Below are positions 9,134-17,230 of a stretch of 42,375 bases of DNA, piece by piece. Under the pieces are notes generated by a model that was given only the letters and a program-made list of their open reading frames with translations, was not told the origin of the DNA and ran no database searches. How positions within the stretch are numbered: position 1 is the first letter of the stretch; the number at the start of each line of letters is the position of its first letter. Position numbers and translations under genes: made by a program. The DNA lies in assembly GCF_002777745.1 (NCBI RefSeq), contig NZ_MEIO01000058.1:1-42375 (forward strand). The letters are read 5' to 3'. This DNA is from Snodgrassella alvi. GTDB lineage: Bacteria; Pseudomonadota; Gammaproteobacteria; Burkholderiales; Neisseriaceae.

Positions 9134-9890
9134 GGCTGGCACAGTTTTTTAATATGTTGATGAAAAAAGTATCCAGTTGTGTGGCGGTGAAATTTAGTTC
9201 TGGTAATTGGGGTATTTGTGCTTTGATGTGGTTGGTCGTTGTAGTAATGTAATCAAGTAGATTACTACTGATTTCGATTATATGGGATTCGACAACTGTA
9301 TTTTTATAATCGATGAGTGCCAGAATCTGTTTATATAAATCTGCTGGTAGTAATTGTAGTAGAGGAGTGATTGCCATTGGTGCAATCTGTTTATGTTGAA
9401 TACACCAACAGGCACAGAGTAATGGTCTGAGGATATAAAATAGCTGTTTGATTTTAATTTGCCGGCCATGGAGGTTTTGCAAGGCACTGGAAGCTATACC
9501 CAGATAATGATGGACGTTGCCACGGGGATTAAAGTAATGGGTACATAGACGCCATAGTTGCTGGGCGAGGTCTGTTTGCTGCTGATAAACGATTGGCGAT
9601 TGTAACCATTCAAATGGTGTGGCGTTGGATTTGTGGATGAGTTGCAAGGTTTTTTTTAAATCCCAGCCGTGAATGTCTAGTTCGCTGGTAATAGGAAAGG
9701 TGAGCTGATTTTTTATGGGTTCGATGGTCAGATATTTTTCGATTGGATGCAGGTAAATAAAACGCACATCATAGTCACTGTTGGGCGAGGCAAATCCCCA
9801 GGCACGGCTGCCGGATTCGCATGCATAAATAATTTGGATGTTATGTTTTTGTTCTATTTGTTGTAATTGCTGCTGAATAATCTTTTGCAT
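9120..9890 (-). CDS. Pol-beta superfamily nucleotidyltransferase, first of a tandem pair
   Basis: 256 residues with the motif ESGSRAWGFASPNSDYDVRF at about 25-44. G27-S28 is the loop glycine/serine and D39/D41 the metal ligands; LDIHGWD near 71-77 probably supplies the third carboxylate. The pattern matches the PF10127 predicted nucleotidyltransferase family. It is a paralogue of the downstream gene through the N-terminal domain only, with little resemblance afterwards. The start is ATG 9890; no strong ribosome site is visible. The two genes overlap and form a two-gene unit between convergent proS and upstream nadE. Biological role unknown; the catalytic residues are all present, so it is probably active. 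Confidence 0.78.
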   Translation of the reverse strand: MQKIIQQQLQQIEQKHNIQIIYACESGSRAWGFASPNSDYDVRFIYLHPIEKYLTIEPIKNQLTFPITSELDIHGWDLKKTLQLIHKSNATPFEWLQSPIVYQQQTDLAQQLWRLCTHYFNPRGNVHHYLGIASSALQNLHGRQIKIKQLFYILRPLLCACWCIQHKQIAPMAITPLLQLLPADLYKQILALIDYKNTVVESHIIEISSNLLDYITTTTNHIKAQIPQLPELNFTATQLDTFFINILKNCASHEHQ

Positions 9891-10073
9891 AATGCTGTGG
9901 GGTTAGAAGTTATTTTATTATGCAAGTATGACTGGATTAATATATTTTTACAATTTTTGTTTCGGGTATGATTTCGCAGTAAAGATTTGAGCCTGTGTGA
10001 GGTTATGGCTGGGTTATGGAATATGTTTTTTTTGCCAGAATTTTGATTTGGCCATAAAGTTTCAGTAGGGAAT

Positions 10074-10104
10074 AAAAAAACCAGATTTTGCAATCTGGTT
10101 TTGG
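10074..10104 (-). terminator. Rho-independent terminator after nadE
   Basis: CCAGATT (10081-10087) pairs with AATCTGG (10092-10098). On the minus strand the hairpin is followed by a seven-T run (10080-10074). It lies immediately after the nadE stop. Confidence 0.9.
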
Positions 10105-10106
10105 TG

Positions 10107-10898
10107 TTAGTTGAGTAATTCAGGCGGAATTTTGCATACTGGAATGGGGTTGATTTTATGCTGCATGGCGCGGTGGTAGCGATCATAGATGGCAAATACT
10201 TCGCGTTGGCGGCCGGAGAAGTCGTCAATTTTATGTGTATCGTAGACGCTCATTGCCCATTCCAGCTCGGGGTAGGTGGCACCAATCTGTTCTTCATCGG
10301 TTTTGTCTGCATCCCACAGGCCGTCGGTAGGCGGAGCATCGATGATTGTCTGGTCGATATTGAGTTCTTTAGCTAGTGCGTATACCTGACTTTTGAGTAA
10401 GTCGGCAATCGGGCTGAGGTCTACGCCACCATCGCCGTATTTGGTGAAGAATCCTACTCCGAAATCTTCTACTTTATTGCCGGTACCTACGACGAGCATG
10501 CCGCGTTGCTGGGCATAGTAATACAGTGCAAGCATACGCAGGCGGCTGCGGGCGTTGGCCAGCGCCAGCTGGGTTTGTTCTTCTTTGTTATCACCGATAT
10601 CTGCGGCCATGGTGAATGAGTCAAAGGTGCGGGTGAGATCTACCCAGTGTTCTTCGATGTTGTTAAAGCGGCTTTTCAGTTGGCGTATATGTTCTTGTGC
10701 ACGTGCTATCTGGTTAACTTTCTGGTGAATGGGCAGTTCCAGTACCAGTGTGGGCAGGCCGGTTCGGGCGGCAAGGGTGGAGACGACGGCAGAATCGATT
10801 CCGCCGGAGACGCCAACGACAAAACCTTTACAGTTGGCCTGACTAGCGTAATCGTGTAGCCAGTTGACGATGTGTTCGATGATGGCTGTGGTTTGCAT
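10107..10898 (-). CDS. nadE: NAD+ synthetase, ammonia-dependent type
   Basis: 263 residues. The start is placed at ATG 10898 because AAGGA lies eight bases before it; the ATG at 10907 would overlap that ribosome site. The ATP-pyrophosphatase P-loop SGGIDS is at residues 31-36. GTGNKVEDFGVGFFTKYGDGGVD and the SPIADLLKSQV segment are typical of NadE. The enzyme adenylates deamido-NAD+ and replaces AMP with ammonia to make NAD+. There is no glutaminase domain, so ammonia is the expected nitrogen donor. The ending around PPELLN is complete and is followed directly by a terminator. It appears to be a single-gene unit. Confidence 0.96.
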   Translation of the reverse strand: MQTTAIIEHIVNWLHDYASQANCKGFVVGVSGGIDSAVVSTLAARTGLPTLVLELPIHQKVNQIARAQEHIRQLKSRFNNIEEHWVDLTRTFDSFTMAADIGDNKEEQTQLALANARSRLRMLALYYYAQQRGMLVVGTGNKVEDFGVGFFTKYGDGGVDLSPIADLLKSQVYALAKELNIDQTIIDAPPTDGLWDADKTDEEQIGATYPELEWAMSVYDTHKIDDFSGRQREVFAIYDRYHRAMQHKINPIPVCKIPPELLN

Positions 10899-11092
10899 GA
10901 TGTACATCCTTTGGCTGATTGTGCAACAGGTTTAATATACTTCTTTACAGGCAGACATGCAAAGTGTCTGTAAGTTGGTTGCAGGTGTTGTGGTTATGCG
11001 GGCAGTTGTAGGTTTCTGGGTGGGCAGCCGGCGGTATATTGGGTTAGAATAGGTATAGTTTATTAATGTCTTGTGATGGGAATGTAGTTTGT

Positions 11093-11452
11093 ATGCAGGA
11101 TAGGGTGCCAGCTGAAATCCGTTTGAGCCAGAACCGAGAGGTATTGCGGCTGGTGTATGCATCACAGGTATATGAGCTTGCAGCTGAGTATCTGCGGGTG
11201 TTTTCGCCCAGTGCTGAGGTGCGTGGTCATGGTGTGGGGCAGGAGGTATTACAGACGGGCAAGCGTTATGTGACGATTGCCGGTTTGTCGCAGGTGGGCA
11301 ATTATGCTTTGCGTATTGCTTTTTCGGATGGGCATGATACTGGACTGTACGACTGGGATTATCTGTATGATCTGGCTGTGCGACAGGCTGAACACTGGGC
11401 CGGTTATGAACAACAGTTATTTCTGGCTGGTGCCAGCCGTGAACCGGACTAA
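11093..11452 (+). CDS. DUF971 (gamma-butyrobetaine hydroxylase-like N-terminal) protein
   Basis: 119 residues from ATG 11093; an in-frame ATG at 11066 would add nine residues with no family resemblance. It opens with PAEIRL and has LRVFSPSAEVRGHG, GKRYVTIAGL, VGNYALRIAFSDGHDTGLYDWDYLYDL, which is the DUF971 pattern seen at the N-terminus of gamma-butyrobetaine hydroxylases and in stand-alone bacterial proteins. The gene ends 70 bases before ubiE on the same strand, an arrangement common in betaproteobacteria, so a link to quinone or iron-sulfur metabolism has been suspected. The function is not established. Confidence 0.85.
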   Translation: MQDRVPAEIRLSQNREVLRLVYASQVYELAAEYLRVFSPSAEVRGHGVGQEVLQTGKRYVTIAGLSQVGNYALRIAFSDGHDTGLYDWDYLYDLAVRQAEHWAGYEQQLFLAGASREPD

Positions 11453-11522
11453 TGCTGTAGCGATACTGGTACTGGTTGCTGGATATATTTATTTGGGCAA
11501 TATTTAATTCTGAAAGTGTGGT

Positions 11523-12260
11523 ATGAGCGATCACAAAACTCATTTTGGTTATCAAACTGTTGATGAAGATGAAAAAGCGGGTCGTGTTGCCGGGGTGTTT
11601 CATTCGGTGGCCAAGAACTATGATGTGATGAACGATGTGATGTCTGGCGGTTTGCATCGGGTCTGGAAGCACTTTACGATTACTACAGCGCCGTTACGCA
11701 AGGGTGACAGGGTTTTGGATATTGCCGGTGGTTCGGGCGATTTGTCGCGCGGCTGGGCTAAACGGGTAGGGCATTCCGGTGAAGTATGGTTGACGGATAT
11801 TAATTCTTCCATGCTGACTGTGGGGCGTGACCGTTTGCTGAATGAGGGGCTGGCACTGCCTGTGGCGTTGTGTGATGCGGAGAAACTGCCGTTTCCGGAT
11901 AATTATTTTAATCTGGTATCGGTGTCATTTGGCTTGCGTAATATGACGCATAAGGAAGTGGCACTGGCAGAAATGTATCGGGTATTGCAACCCGGTGGTA
12001 CGTTGCTGGTGCTGGAATTTTCCCATGTGTTTAAGCCGCTGAAACCAATTTATGATTTGTATTCTTTCAAGATGCTACCGCTGATGGGTAAGTTAATTGC
12101 CAAGGATGCAGACAGTTATCAGTATCTGGCGGAATCTATACGCATGCATCCGGATCAGGAGACATTAAGACAGATGATGCTGGATGTAGGTTTTGATAGT
12201 GTAAATTATCACAATTTAACTGCTGGTGTAGTGGCTTTGCATAAAGGGGTTAAGTTTTAG
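11523..12260 (+). CDS. ubiE: Ubiquinone/menaquinone C-methyltransferase UbiE
   Basis: 245 residues. The SAM-binding motif [12 protein letters not shown] is at 64-75, preceded by the UbiE-typical [24 protein letters not shown]. The signature [27 protein letters not shown] is also present, and the end [12 protein letters not shown] is the conserved C-terminus. UbiE performs the ring C-methylation step of ubiquinone (and menaquinone) synthesis at the membrane. It lies downstream of the DUF971 gene and is followed by a hairpin terminator 20 bases after its stop, so the two probably form one transcript. Confidence 0.97.
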   Translation: MSDHKTHFGYQTVDEDEKAGRVAGVFHSVAKNYDVMNDVMSGGLHRVWKHFTITTAPLRKGDRVLDIAGGSGDLSRGWAKRVGHSGEVWLTDINSSMLTVGRDRLLNEGLALPVALCDAEKLPFPDNYFNLVSVSFGLRNMTHKEVALAEMYRVLQPGGTLLVLEFSHVFKPLKPIYDLYSFKMLPLMGKLIAKDADSYQYLAESIRMHPDQETLRQMMLDVGFDSVNYHNLTAGVVALHKGVKF

Positions 12261-12280
12261 TTTGCTGGTTGACTCTGTGT

Positions 12281-12311
12281 TCAGGCTGCCATATGGTAGC
12301 CTGATTTATTT
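12281..12311 (+). terminator. Terminator after ubiE, shaped like an inverted uptake-sequence pair
   Basis: Arms TCAGGCTGCC (12281-12290) and GGTAGCCTGA (12295-12304) pair around ATAT with a single G-T mismatch and are followed by TTTATTTTT. The left arm extended by one T closely resembles a Kingella-type DNA uptake sequence (AGGCAGCCTGAA) on the other strand. Confidence 0.87.
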
Positions 12312-12327
12312 TTATCTGTGACTGAGT

Positions 12328-13776
12328 ATGAATATGAGTGAAATTGAACAATTACAGCCGCAGCTGGTGTGGCAGTGGTTTGCACGTTTGTGTGCTGTGC
12401 CACGTCCGACTTTTCATGAACGGGCTGTGCGGGAAATGCTGGTGCAGGCAGCGCAGGAGCGTGGTCTGAAGACAGATATTGATGCTAAGGGAAATCTTCG
12501 CATCTGTAAGCCGGCTACGCAGGGTATGGAAAATTGCGCACCGGTAGCACTTCAGGCACATATGGATATGGTGGCGCAAAAGGGCGCTGATTCAACGCAT
12601 GATTTCCGTCGGGATTCGATTCAGACTCGGATTAAGGATGGCTGGGTCTGGGGAAACGATACGACGCTGGGTGCTGATAATGGTATCGGGCTGGCTATGG
12701 GGCTCGCTGTACTGTTTGCTGATGATATTGTTCATCCTGAGTTAACGCTGATTATTACGGTAGAAGAAGAAATCGGCATGGGCGGTGCAGAGGCATTAGA
12801 TGCAGACTGGTTGCAGATGCCTTACCTGATTAATTTGGATACAGAAGAAGCGGGTGAGATTTTTATTGGCTGTGCCGGTGGTCGTGATGCCAGTATAACT
12901 TTGCCACTGGAATGGCAGTCTAATCAGGCACCTGCCTGTACGATTCGGGTATCTGGTTTACGCGGTGGCCATTCCGGAGTAGATATTGATAAGAATCATG
13001 CCAATGCTAATGTGCTGCTGGCTCGGATTCTGGCTAGTGTGTATGCGCAGAAACCGTTTGCTTTGGGCTCATGGCAGGGTGGTGAGTTGCGTAATGTGAT
13101 TACGCGTGAGGCTCAGGCTGTTATTGTGATGGCTGAGGCAGCAGCCCGTGCGGCAGTGGAACCAATTGCTGCTGCTGTTGCGGCAGAATGGGCAGAAGAA
13201 ACGCAGTTGTGCATTGAGGTGTTACCGGCGGAAACTCTGCCGCAGGCTGCTACTCTGGCGAGCACGCAGAAAGCGCTGGACTTACTGGTGGCTGTGCCCA
13301 ATGGAGTTATGCGCATGAGTGCGGAGTTTACCGGTATTGTGGAAACTTCTTCCAATACTGGCGAGGTGAAAACCAGTGCCGAGGGCTTGCAGATACATTG
13401 TCTGATGCGCTCGCTTCTGGAAACGCCGAAAGATGAGTTTAGTCTGCGTCTGGCGGCTCTGGCTCGTTTGGCTGATGCACGTCTGGATTTAACGGCGGAT
13501 TTTCCGGGTTGGGCACCAAATGCAGATTCGCCATTGCTGAAGCTTACCAGTGATATATTTGCCAGACATTATGGCAAACAGCCACCGTTACAGATTATTC
13601 ATGCTGGTCTGGAATGCGGTATTCTCAGTGGTAAGGCGCCACATCTGGATATGGTTTCTTTCGGGCCGACTATTCGTGCTGCTCATTCGCCTAAAGAGCG
13701 GGTGAAAATTGATGCTGTGGCTGAGTGCTGGGCTATTTTGCTGGATTTGCTGAAATCAATACCGCCTCAACAGTAG
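12328..13776 (+). CDS. pepD: Aminoacyl-histidine dipeptidase (Xaa-His dipeptidase PepD)
   Basis: 482 residues, near E. coli PepD (485). M20-family metal ligands can be placed: QAHMDMVAQK with H78 and D80, the GADNGIG aspartate D117, the EEEIGMGGAEAL glutamates at 147-149, and D171 in INLDTEE. The lid domain follows with RVSGLRGGHSGVDIDK, and the C-terminal HAGLECGILSG closes the site. It hydrolyses dipeptides such as carnosine and other Xaa-His peptides with Zn2+ in the cytoplasm, supplying amino acids. ATG 12328 and ATG 12334 are both possible starts; neither has a strong ribosome site. A terminator lies about 25 bases past the stop. Confidence 0.95.
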   Translation: MNMSEIEQLQPQLVWQWFARLCAVPRPTFHERAVREMLVQAAQERGLKTDIDAKGNLRICKPATQGMENCAPVALQAHMDMVAQKGADSTHDFRRDSIQTRIKDGWVWGNDTTLGADNGIGLAMGLAVLFADDIVHPELTLIITVEEEIGMGGAEALDADWLQMPYLINLDTEEAGEIFIGCAGGRDASITLPLEWQSNQAPACTIRVSGLRGGHSGVDIDKNHANANVLLARILASVYAQKPFALGSWQGGELRNVITREAQAVIVMAEAAARAAVEPIAAAVAAEWAEETQLCIEVLPAETLPQAATLASTQKALDLLVAVPNGVMRMSAEFTGIVETSSNTGEVKTSAEGLQIHCLMRSLLETPKDEFSLRLAALARLADARLDLTADFPGWAPNADSPLLKLTSDIFARHYGKQPPLQIIHAGLECGILSGKAPHLDMVSFGPTIRAAHSPKERVKIDAVAECWAILLDLLKSIPPQQ

Positions 13777-13800
13777 GCTGAAATGTGTTTCGTTCCAAAC

Positions 13801-13826
13801 AGGGCATGGTGATTCCATGCCTTTTT
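13801..13826 (+). terminator. Rho-independent terminator after pepD
   Basis: GGCATGG (13803-13809) pairs with CCATGCC (13815-13821) around TGATT and is followed by TTTTT and, a little later, a second T run. Confidence 0.85.
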
Positions 13827-13958
13827 GTTATTTTTTTGCTGTCATCCATGGCAAACAGGGCTATAGTAATGTATGGTCAGGTGGTAACTGACTGTCTTTT
13901 GTTACAATAGCTGCTATTGCTCAGTCAGCTAATCTGCTGGATCAGGAAGTGAGTTTTT

Positions 13959-15155
13959 ATGGATGCCCGACAACAGAACCGTCGTAGTTTTTTACGTGCC
14001 AGTGCTGCTTTTGCGGGTGCTGGTTTATTGCAGGCATGTGGTAGTACTCAGCAGCCTTCTGTACCCACAACGTCTTCTCCTAAAATAATTAGACCATCAA
14101 CAAATAATAATCTGAATTCTATGCGAATTTTTGCCTGTTCCGGTTTTGGTGAAAGTACCAGCCGCAGTGAGCTGGCTGTGCAGCGTCTGACTGTGGCCGG
14201 CTTTGCCGTAAGTAATCAGCAGGCGTCTGTGCGTCGCTATCAGCGTTTTGCCGGCAGTGATGCTGAGCGGGCTGCTGATTTGCAGGAGGTCGCTGTTGGT
14301 CGTGTACCTGTGCCAAAGGTACTGATGGGGCTACGCGGTGGCTATGGTGCAATGCGTATTTTGCCTCTGGTTAACTGGTCAGCCCTGGGCGCGCGGATGC
14401 GTGAGCAGGGTACATTACTGTTTGGTTATAGTGATGTGACCGCAGTGCAGCTGGCTTTGCTGGCACAAGGGCAGATGTGCAGCTTTGCTGGTCCGATGCT
14501 GTATAGTGAATTCGGCAAGCCGCAGATGAGTGAGTTTACTACCCGTTCCTTTATTGATAACAGTTGTAACGCTGCTATGTCAGTTACGGTTGCTGCGATG
14601 CAGAATTATCAGGTTCAGGCTGAGGGAATTTTGTGGGGCGGTAATCTGAGTGTGCTGTCTGCTTTGGTAGGTTCACCTTATATGCCGCAGGTAGATGGTG
14701 GTATTCTGTTTATTGAGGATGTAGGTGAGCAGCCATACCGGATTGAACGTATGCTTCAGACTTTATATCTGAGTGGCATTCTCGGCCGCCAGCAGGCGAT
14801 TGTGCTGGGTAGTTTCCGTATGGGGTCTATTCGGGATGTGTATGACAGTAGTTATACATTCAATTCTGTGGTACAGACGATGGCTCGATTGGCGAAGGTG
14901 CCGGTATTAACCGGATTTCCTTTTGGTCATGTTGCTGATAAGGTAACTTTCCCGCTTGGTGCCCGCGCCAGTTTGCATTCGACCAGTGATGGCGGTTATC
15001 AGATTGATTTCAGGGACTACCCTGTTTTAAATGCTTCTGTGCTGGCTTTGAATACTTTGATTCCGCAACCGCCGGCAGTTGAAGGTTTGCTTAATGGAAT
15101 AGTGGGTGCGCCTGCTAATGAGACTCCGTCGTCAGAAACGGAAGATGCGATGTAG
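13959..15155 (+). CDS. LD-carboxypeptidase (LdcA family, peptidase S66) with Tat/lipoprotein signal
   Basis: 398 residues. The N-terminus combines a twin-arginine motif (NRRSFLR, residues 7-13), a hydrophobic stretch and a lipobox ending at C27 (LLQAC), so it should be exported by Tat and anchored as a lipoprotein. The S66 catalytic triad is readable: S158 in LFGYSDVTA, E253 in IEDVGEQPY and H324 in FPFGHVADK, with spacing almost the same as in E. coli LdcA. Such enzymes remove the terminal D-Ala from muropeptide tetrapeptide stems. E. coli LdcA is cytoplasmic and has no signal; an envelope location implies action on the sacculus or periplasmic fragments. The gene is convergent with nsrR; no clear hairpin separates them. 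Confidence 0.93.
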   Translation: MDARQQNRRSFLRASAAFAGAGLLQACGSTQQPSVPTTSSPKIIRPSTNNNLNSMRIFACSGFGESTSRSELAVQRLTVAGFAVSNQQASVRRYQRFAGSDAERAADLQEVAVGRVPVPKVLMGLRGGYGAMRILPLVNWSALGARMREQGTLLFGYSDVTAVQLALLAQGQMCSFAGPMLYSEFGKPQMSEFTTRSFIDNSCNAAMSVTVAAMQNYQVQAEGILWGGNLSVLSALVGSPYMPQVDGGILFIEDVGEQPYRIERMLQTLYLSGILGRQQAIVLGSFRMGSIRDVYDSSYTFNSVVQTMARLAKVPVLTGFPFGHVADKVTFPLGARASLHSTSDGGYQIDFRDYPVLNASVLALNTLIPQPPAVEGLLNGIVGAPANETPSSETEDAM

Positions 15156-15195
15156 TTTATTCAGGTTGTCTGTGTTTGCGCATACCTTGTCTGGG

Positions 15196-15645
15196 TTATT
15201 TTTGTTGATCCAGCCATTTGATGACGGCTTGATTGGTTGCTGGTACTTGTAGCTGCCTAAGGGTATAGCGGTTTAGTGAATGATAAAAAGCTTGCAGCGC
15301 TTCATTGAATACTTGGGGCAGATTACAGAATTCTGTCATCGAGCAGGAAGGTTGCTGGCAGTTGATTATGGCGGGCGTTTCGGATGAAGTCTGCTCCAAT
15401 GCCAGAATAATATCGCCCAGTTTGAGCTGATGGCTGGGGGCAGCTAATCTGATGCCGCCGTTTCTGCCTTTGAATGAGTCAATCCAGCCTGTCTGTGCCA
15501 TAAAATAAACAATTTTTACCAGATGATTTCTGGATACGTTTAGCTGTTTTGCGAGGCGCTCTACTGTAGTAAGCTCAGATTCGGGCAGGTATTGCAGTGA
15601 TATTAGTACACGTAAGCCTAAATCGGTGAAGCGGTTTAGTTGCAT
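15196..15645 (-). CDS. nsrR: Nitric-oxide-sensing Rrf2-family repressor NsrR
   Basis: 149 residues. The Rrf2 winged helix starts with QLNRFTDLGLRVLISLQYL and contains VSRNHLVKIVYFMAQTGWI with a recognition wing at KGRNGGIRLA. The iron-sulfur ligands are C96, C101 and C107 with spacing C-x4-C-x5-C, as in NsrR and unlike the IscR spacing. The [Fe-S] cluster is damaged by nitric oxide, which releases the repressor from DNA. The gene lies 85 bases downstream of hmp on the same strand. No separate promoter or operator is seen in the gap, so it is probably co-transcribed with hmp and hence under its own control. Confidence 0.93.
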   Translation of the reverse strand: MQLNRFTDLGLRVLISLQYLPESELTTVERLAKQLNVSRNHLVKIVYFMAQTGWIDSFKGRNGGIRLAAPSHQLKLGDIILALEQTSSETPAIINCQQPSCSMTEFCNLPQVFNEALQAFYHSLNRYTLRQLQVPATNQAVIKWLDQQK

Positions 15646-15730
15646 GGCAGACTGTCTGGATGTTAATAGAACAATTTTGCCCGTTTTCAGCTGCCATGAA
15701 AAGTTTTAGGTTTAAATTTCAGCCGTTTTC

Positions 15731-16948
15731 TCAGGCTGCGAGCTGGCTGAGTCCGCCTGTACCAAATAATTCCATAAATATCTGATTTTCCGGTATATGC
15801 AGGTTAAGCAGTGCCTGATATTGGGTGCGCATGAATGGTTTGGGGCCGCAGATATAATAGTCGGCATCTGCTGGCAGTAAGGTCTTATCCAGCTCATATA
15901 GATCCAGCCAGCCAGTTTTATCTGCGGTTAATGCTGTACCTGGATTTTCGCAGGCCAGATAGCTGTGCAGATTAGGCATGGTTTGCTGTAATTCGATGAT
16001 ATGTTGATGCATGGCCAGTACATTGCTGTTACGGCAGGCATGAATGAAACTAATGTGTTGGTGTGGATTTTTTTTTGCTGCAAGGGTGTTGACGATGGCT
16101 ATCATGGGGGTAATACCCACACCTGCGCTAATCAGTACGGTATTTTTATCTGGATTGTGTAATGAGAAAGTGCCGGTTGGGTGGGTAACTTCTATTTCGT
16201 CTCCAATCTGATAATGTTCATGCAGGGTTGTGGAAACGTAACCGGCATCATGCTGCTGATCGGCAGTTTCTTTTTTGACACTTATGCGGAAGTAATTGGG
16301 ATGACTGCTGTCGGAAAGGGTATATTGGCGTGGTTGTCTGATACCCAGTTGCGGCACCATGATGCGAACTGAGATGTATTGGCCGGGTTGATATGTCGGT
16401 AGTGGACTGTTGTCGATCGGTTGCAGATAAAATGAGGTGATTTCACTGCTTTCTTTTTGTTTATCCACGATTTTGAATTTTTTCCAGCCGTGCCAGCCGC
16501 CTTTGTTCTTCTCTTGTTGCTGGTACAGGTTTGCTTCGGCCTGTATGAGAATGTCTGCCAGTTGCTGGTAGGCGGCGGCCCATGCTTCTATCAGCTCGCT
16601 GTCCATGGGTACGTTTAATACTTCACTGATGGAATGCAGTAGATTGGTGCCAACTATCGGATACTGGTCTGGCTGAATATTTAGGCTCACATGGCGATGC
16701 GCTATTTGGCTGACGGCACTGCCAAGATTTTGTAGTGTGGTAATGTTTTGAGCATAGGCGAGTACGGCGCTGGCCAGAGCCTGTGGCTGGGCATCGTTGC
16801 GTTGATTGCCGAGGTTGAATATTTCTTTCAGGTCTGGGTTATTGCTGAGCATTCTGTTGTAGAAGTAACGAGTTAGTTCGATGCCATGTTCTTGTAGTGC
16901 GGGAATGGTTGCTTGCACCAGTTCGATTTGTCTAGTAGTTAATTGCAT
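15731..16948 (-). CDS. hmp: Flavohaemoglobin, nitric oxide dioxygenase Hmp
   Basis: 405 residues from ATG 16948, which follows GGGAG by seven bases. Upstream in-frame codons are rejected because they would run through the promoter and operator. The globin domain (1-140) carries Y30 (helix B10), proximal H86 (HVS), and the NPDLKEIFN segment. A ferredoxin-reductase FAD domain has RQYTLSDS, and the NAD domain has SAGVGITPMIA and a C-terminal FMELFG. Hmp converts NO and O2 to nitrate with NAD(P)H, protecting respiration. It is followed by nsrR and preceded by a sigma-70 promoter overlapped by a palindromic NsrR site. Confidence 0.97.
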   Translation of the reverse strand: MQLTTRQIELVQATIPALQEHGIELTRYFYNRMLSNNPDLKEIFNLGNQRNDAQPQALASAVLAYAQNITTLQNLGSAVSQIAHRHVSLNIQPDQYPIVGTNLLHSISEVLNVPMDSELIEAWAAAYQQLADILIQAEANLYQQQEKNKGGWHGWKKFKIVDKQKESSEITSFYLQPIDNSPLPTYQPGQYISVRIMVPQLGIRQPRQYTLSDSSHPNYFRISVKKETADQQHDAGYVSTTLHEHYQIGDEIEVTHPTGTFSLHNPDKNTVLISAGVGITPMIAIVNTLAAKKNPHQHISFIHACRNSNVLAMHQHIIELQQTMPNLHSYLACENPGTALTADKTGWLDLYELDKTLLPADADYYICGPKPFMRTQYQALLNLHIPENQIFMELFGTGGLSQLAA

Positions 16949-16969
16949 GTTTGTTCTCCCGAAGAATTT

Positions 16970-16992
16970 AATATGTATATAAAATACATATT
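16970..16992 (-). promoter_or_regulatory. NsrR operator in the hmp promoter
   Basis: A 23-bp imperfect palindrome with arms AATATGTATAT and AAATACATATT around a central A (16981). Ten of eleven arm positions are symmetric. It fits the NsrR consensus of two 11-bp arms with ATG-AT / AT-CAT cores separated by one base. It starts just downstream of the -10 element and covers the likely transcription start. Confidence 0.87.
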
Positions 16993-16994
16993 TT

Positions 16995-17023
16995 ATCTTA
17001 GGTGGCTTGTTATTGGCTGTCAA
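16995..17023 (-). promoter_or_regulatory. Sigma-70 promoter of hmp
   Basis: On the minus strand a perfect -35 TTGACA (17023-17018) is followed by a 17-base spacer and a -10 TAAGAT (17000-16995, four of six consensus). The NsrR palindrome begins two bases further downstream, so bound repressor would block initiation. Confidence 0.85.
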
Positions 17024-17230
17024 TGGATATACAGCTGTTTACGGGGATTATTTTGCTTAAGAATGTCTACGAGAGCGCGAGATTGCTGAAATGAGCGCAT
17101 GGTTTGGCTAATATGGGTTAAACTGTGTGCTGTTTTGGCTGTAGTATTTATGGCTGTACTGGCTGTTATCTGACGCATGTGGTTGTGGCAGATGAGATGA
17201 TGAGCAAGATATCTGAGGAATGACAAGTTT

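Noticed and set aside
10932-11672. 246-codon minus-strand frame opposite DUF971 and ubiE
   Set aside because: Its product is low-complexity with no domain, and it overlaps two well-supported genes on the other strand.
17020-17226. 68-codon minus-strand frame upstream of hmp
   Set aside because: It overlaps the hmp -35 element and has no ribosome site or recognisable motif.
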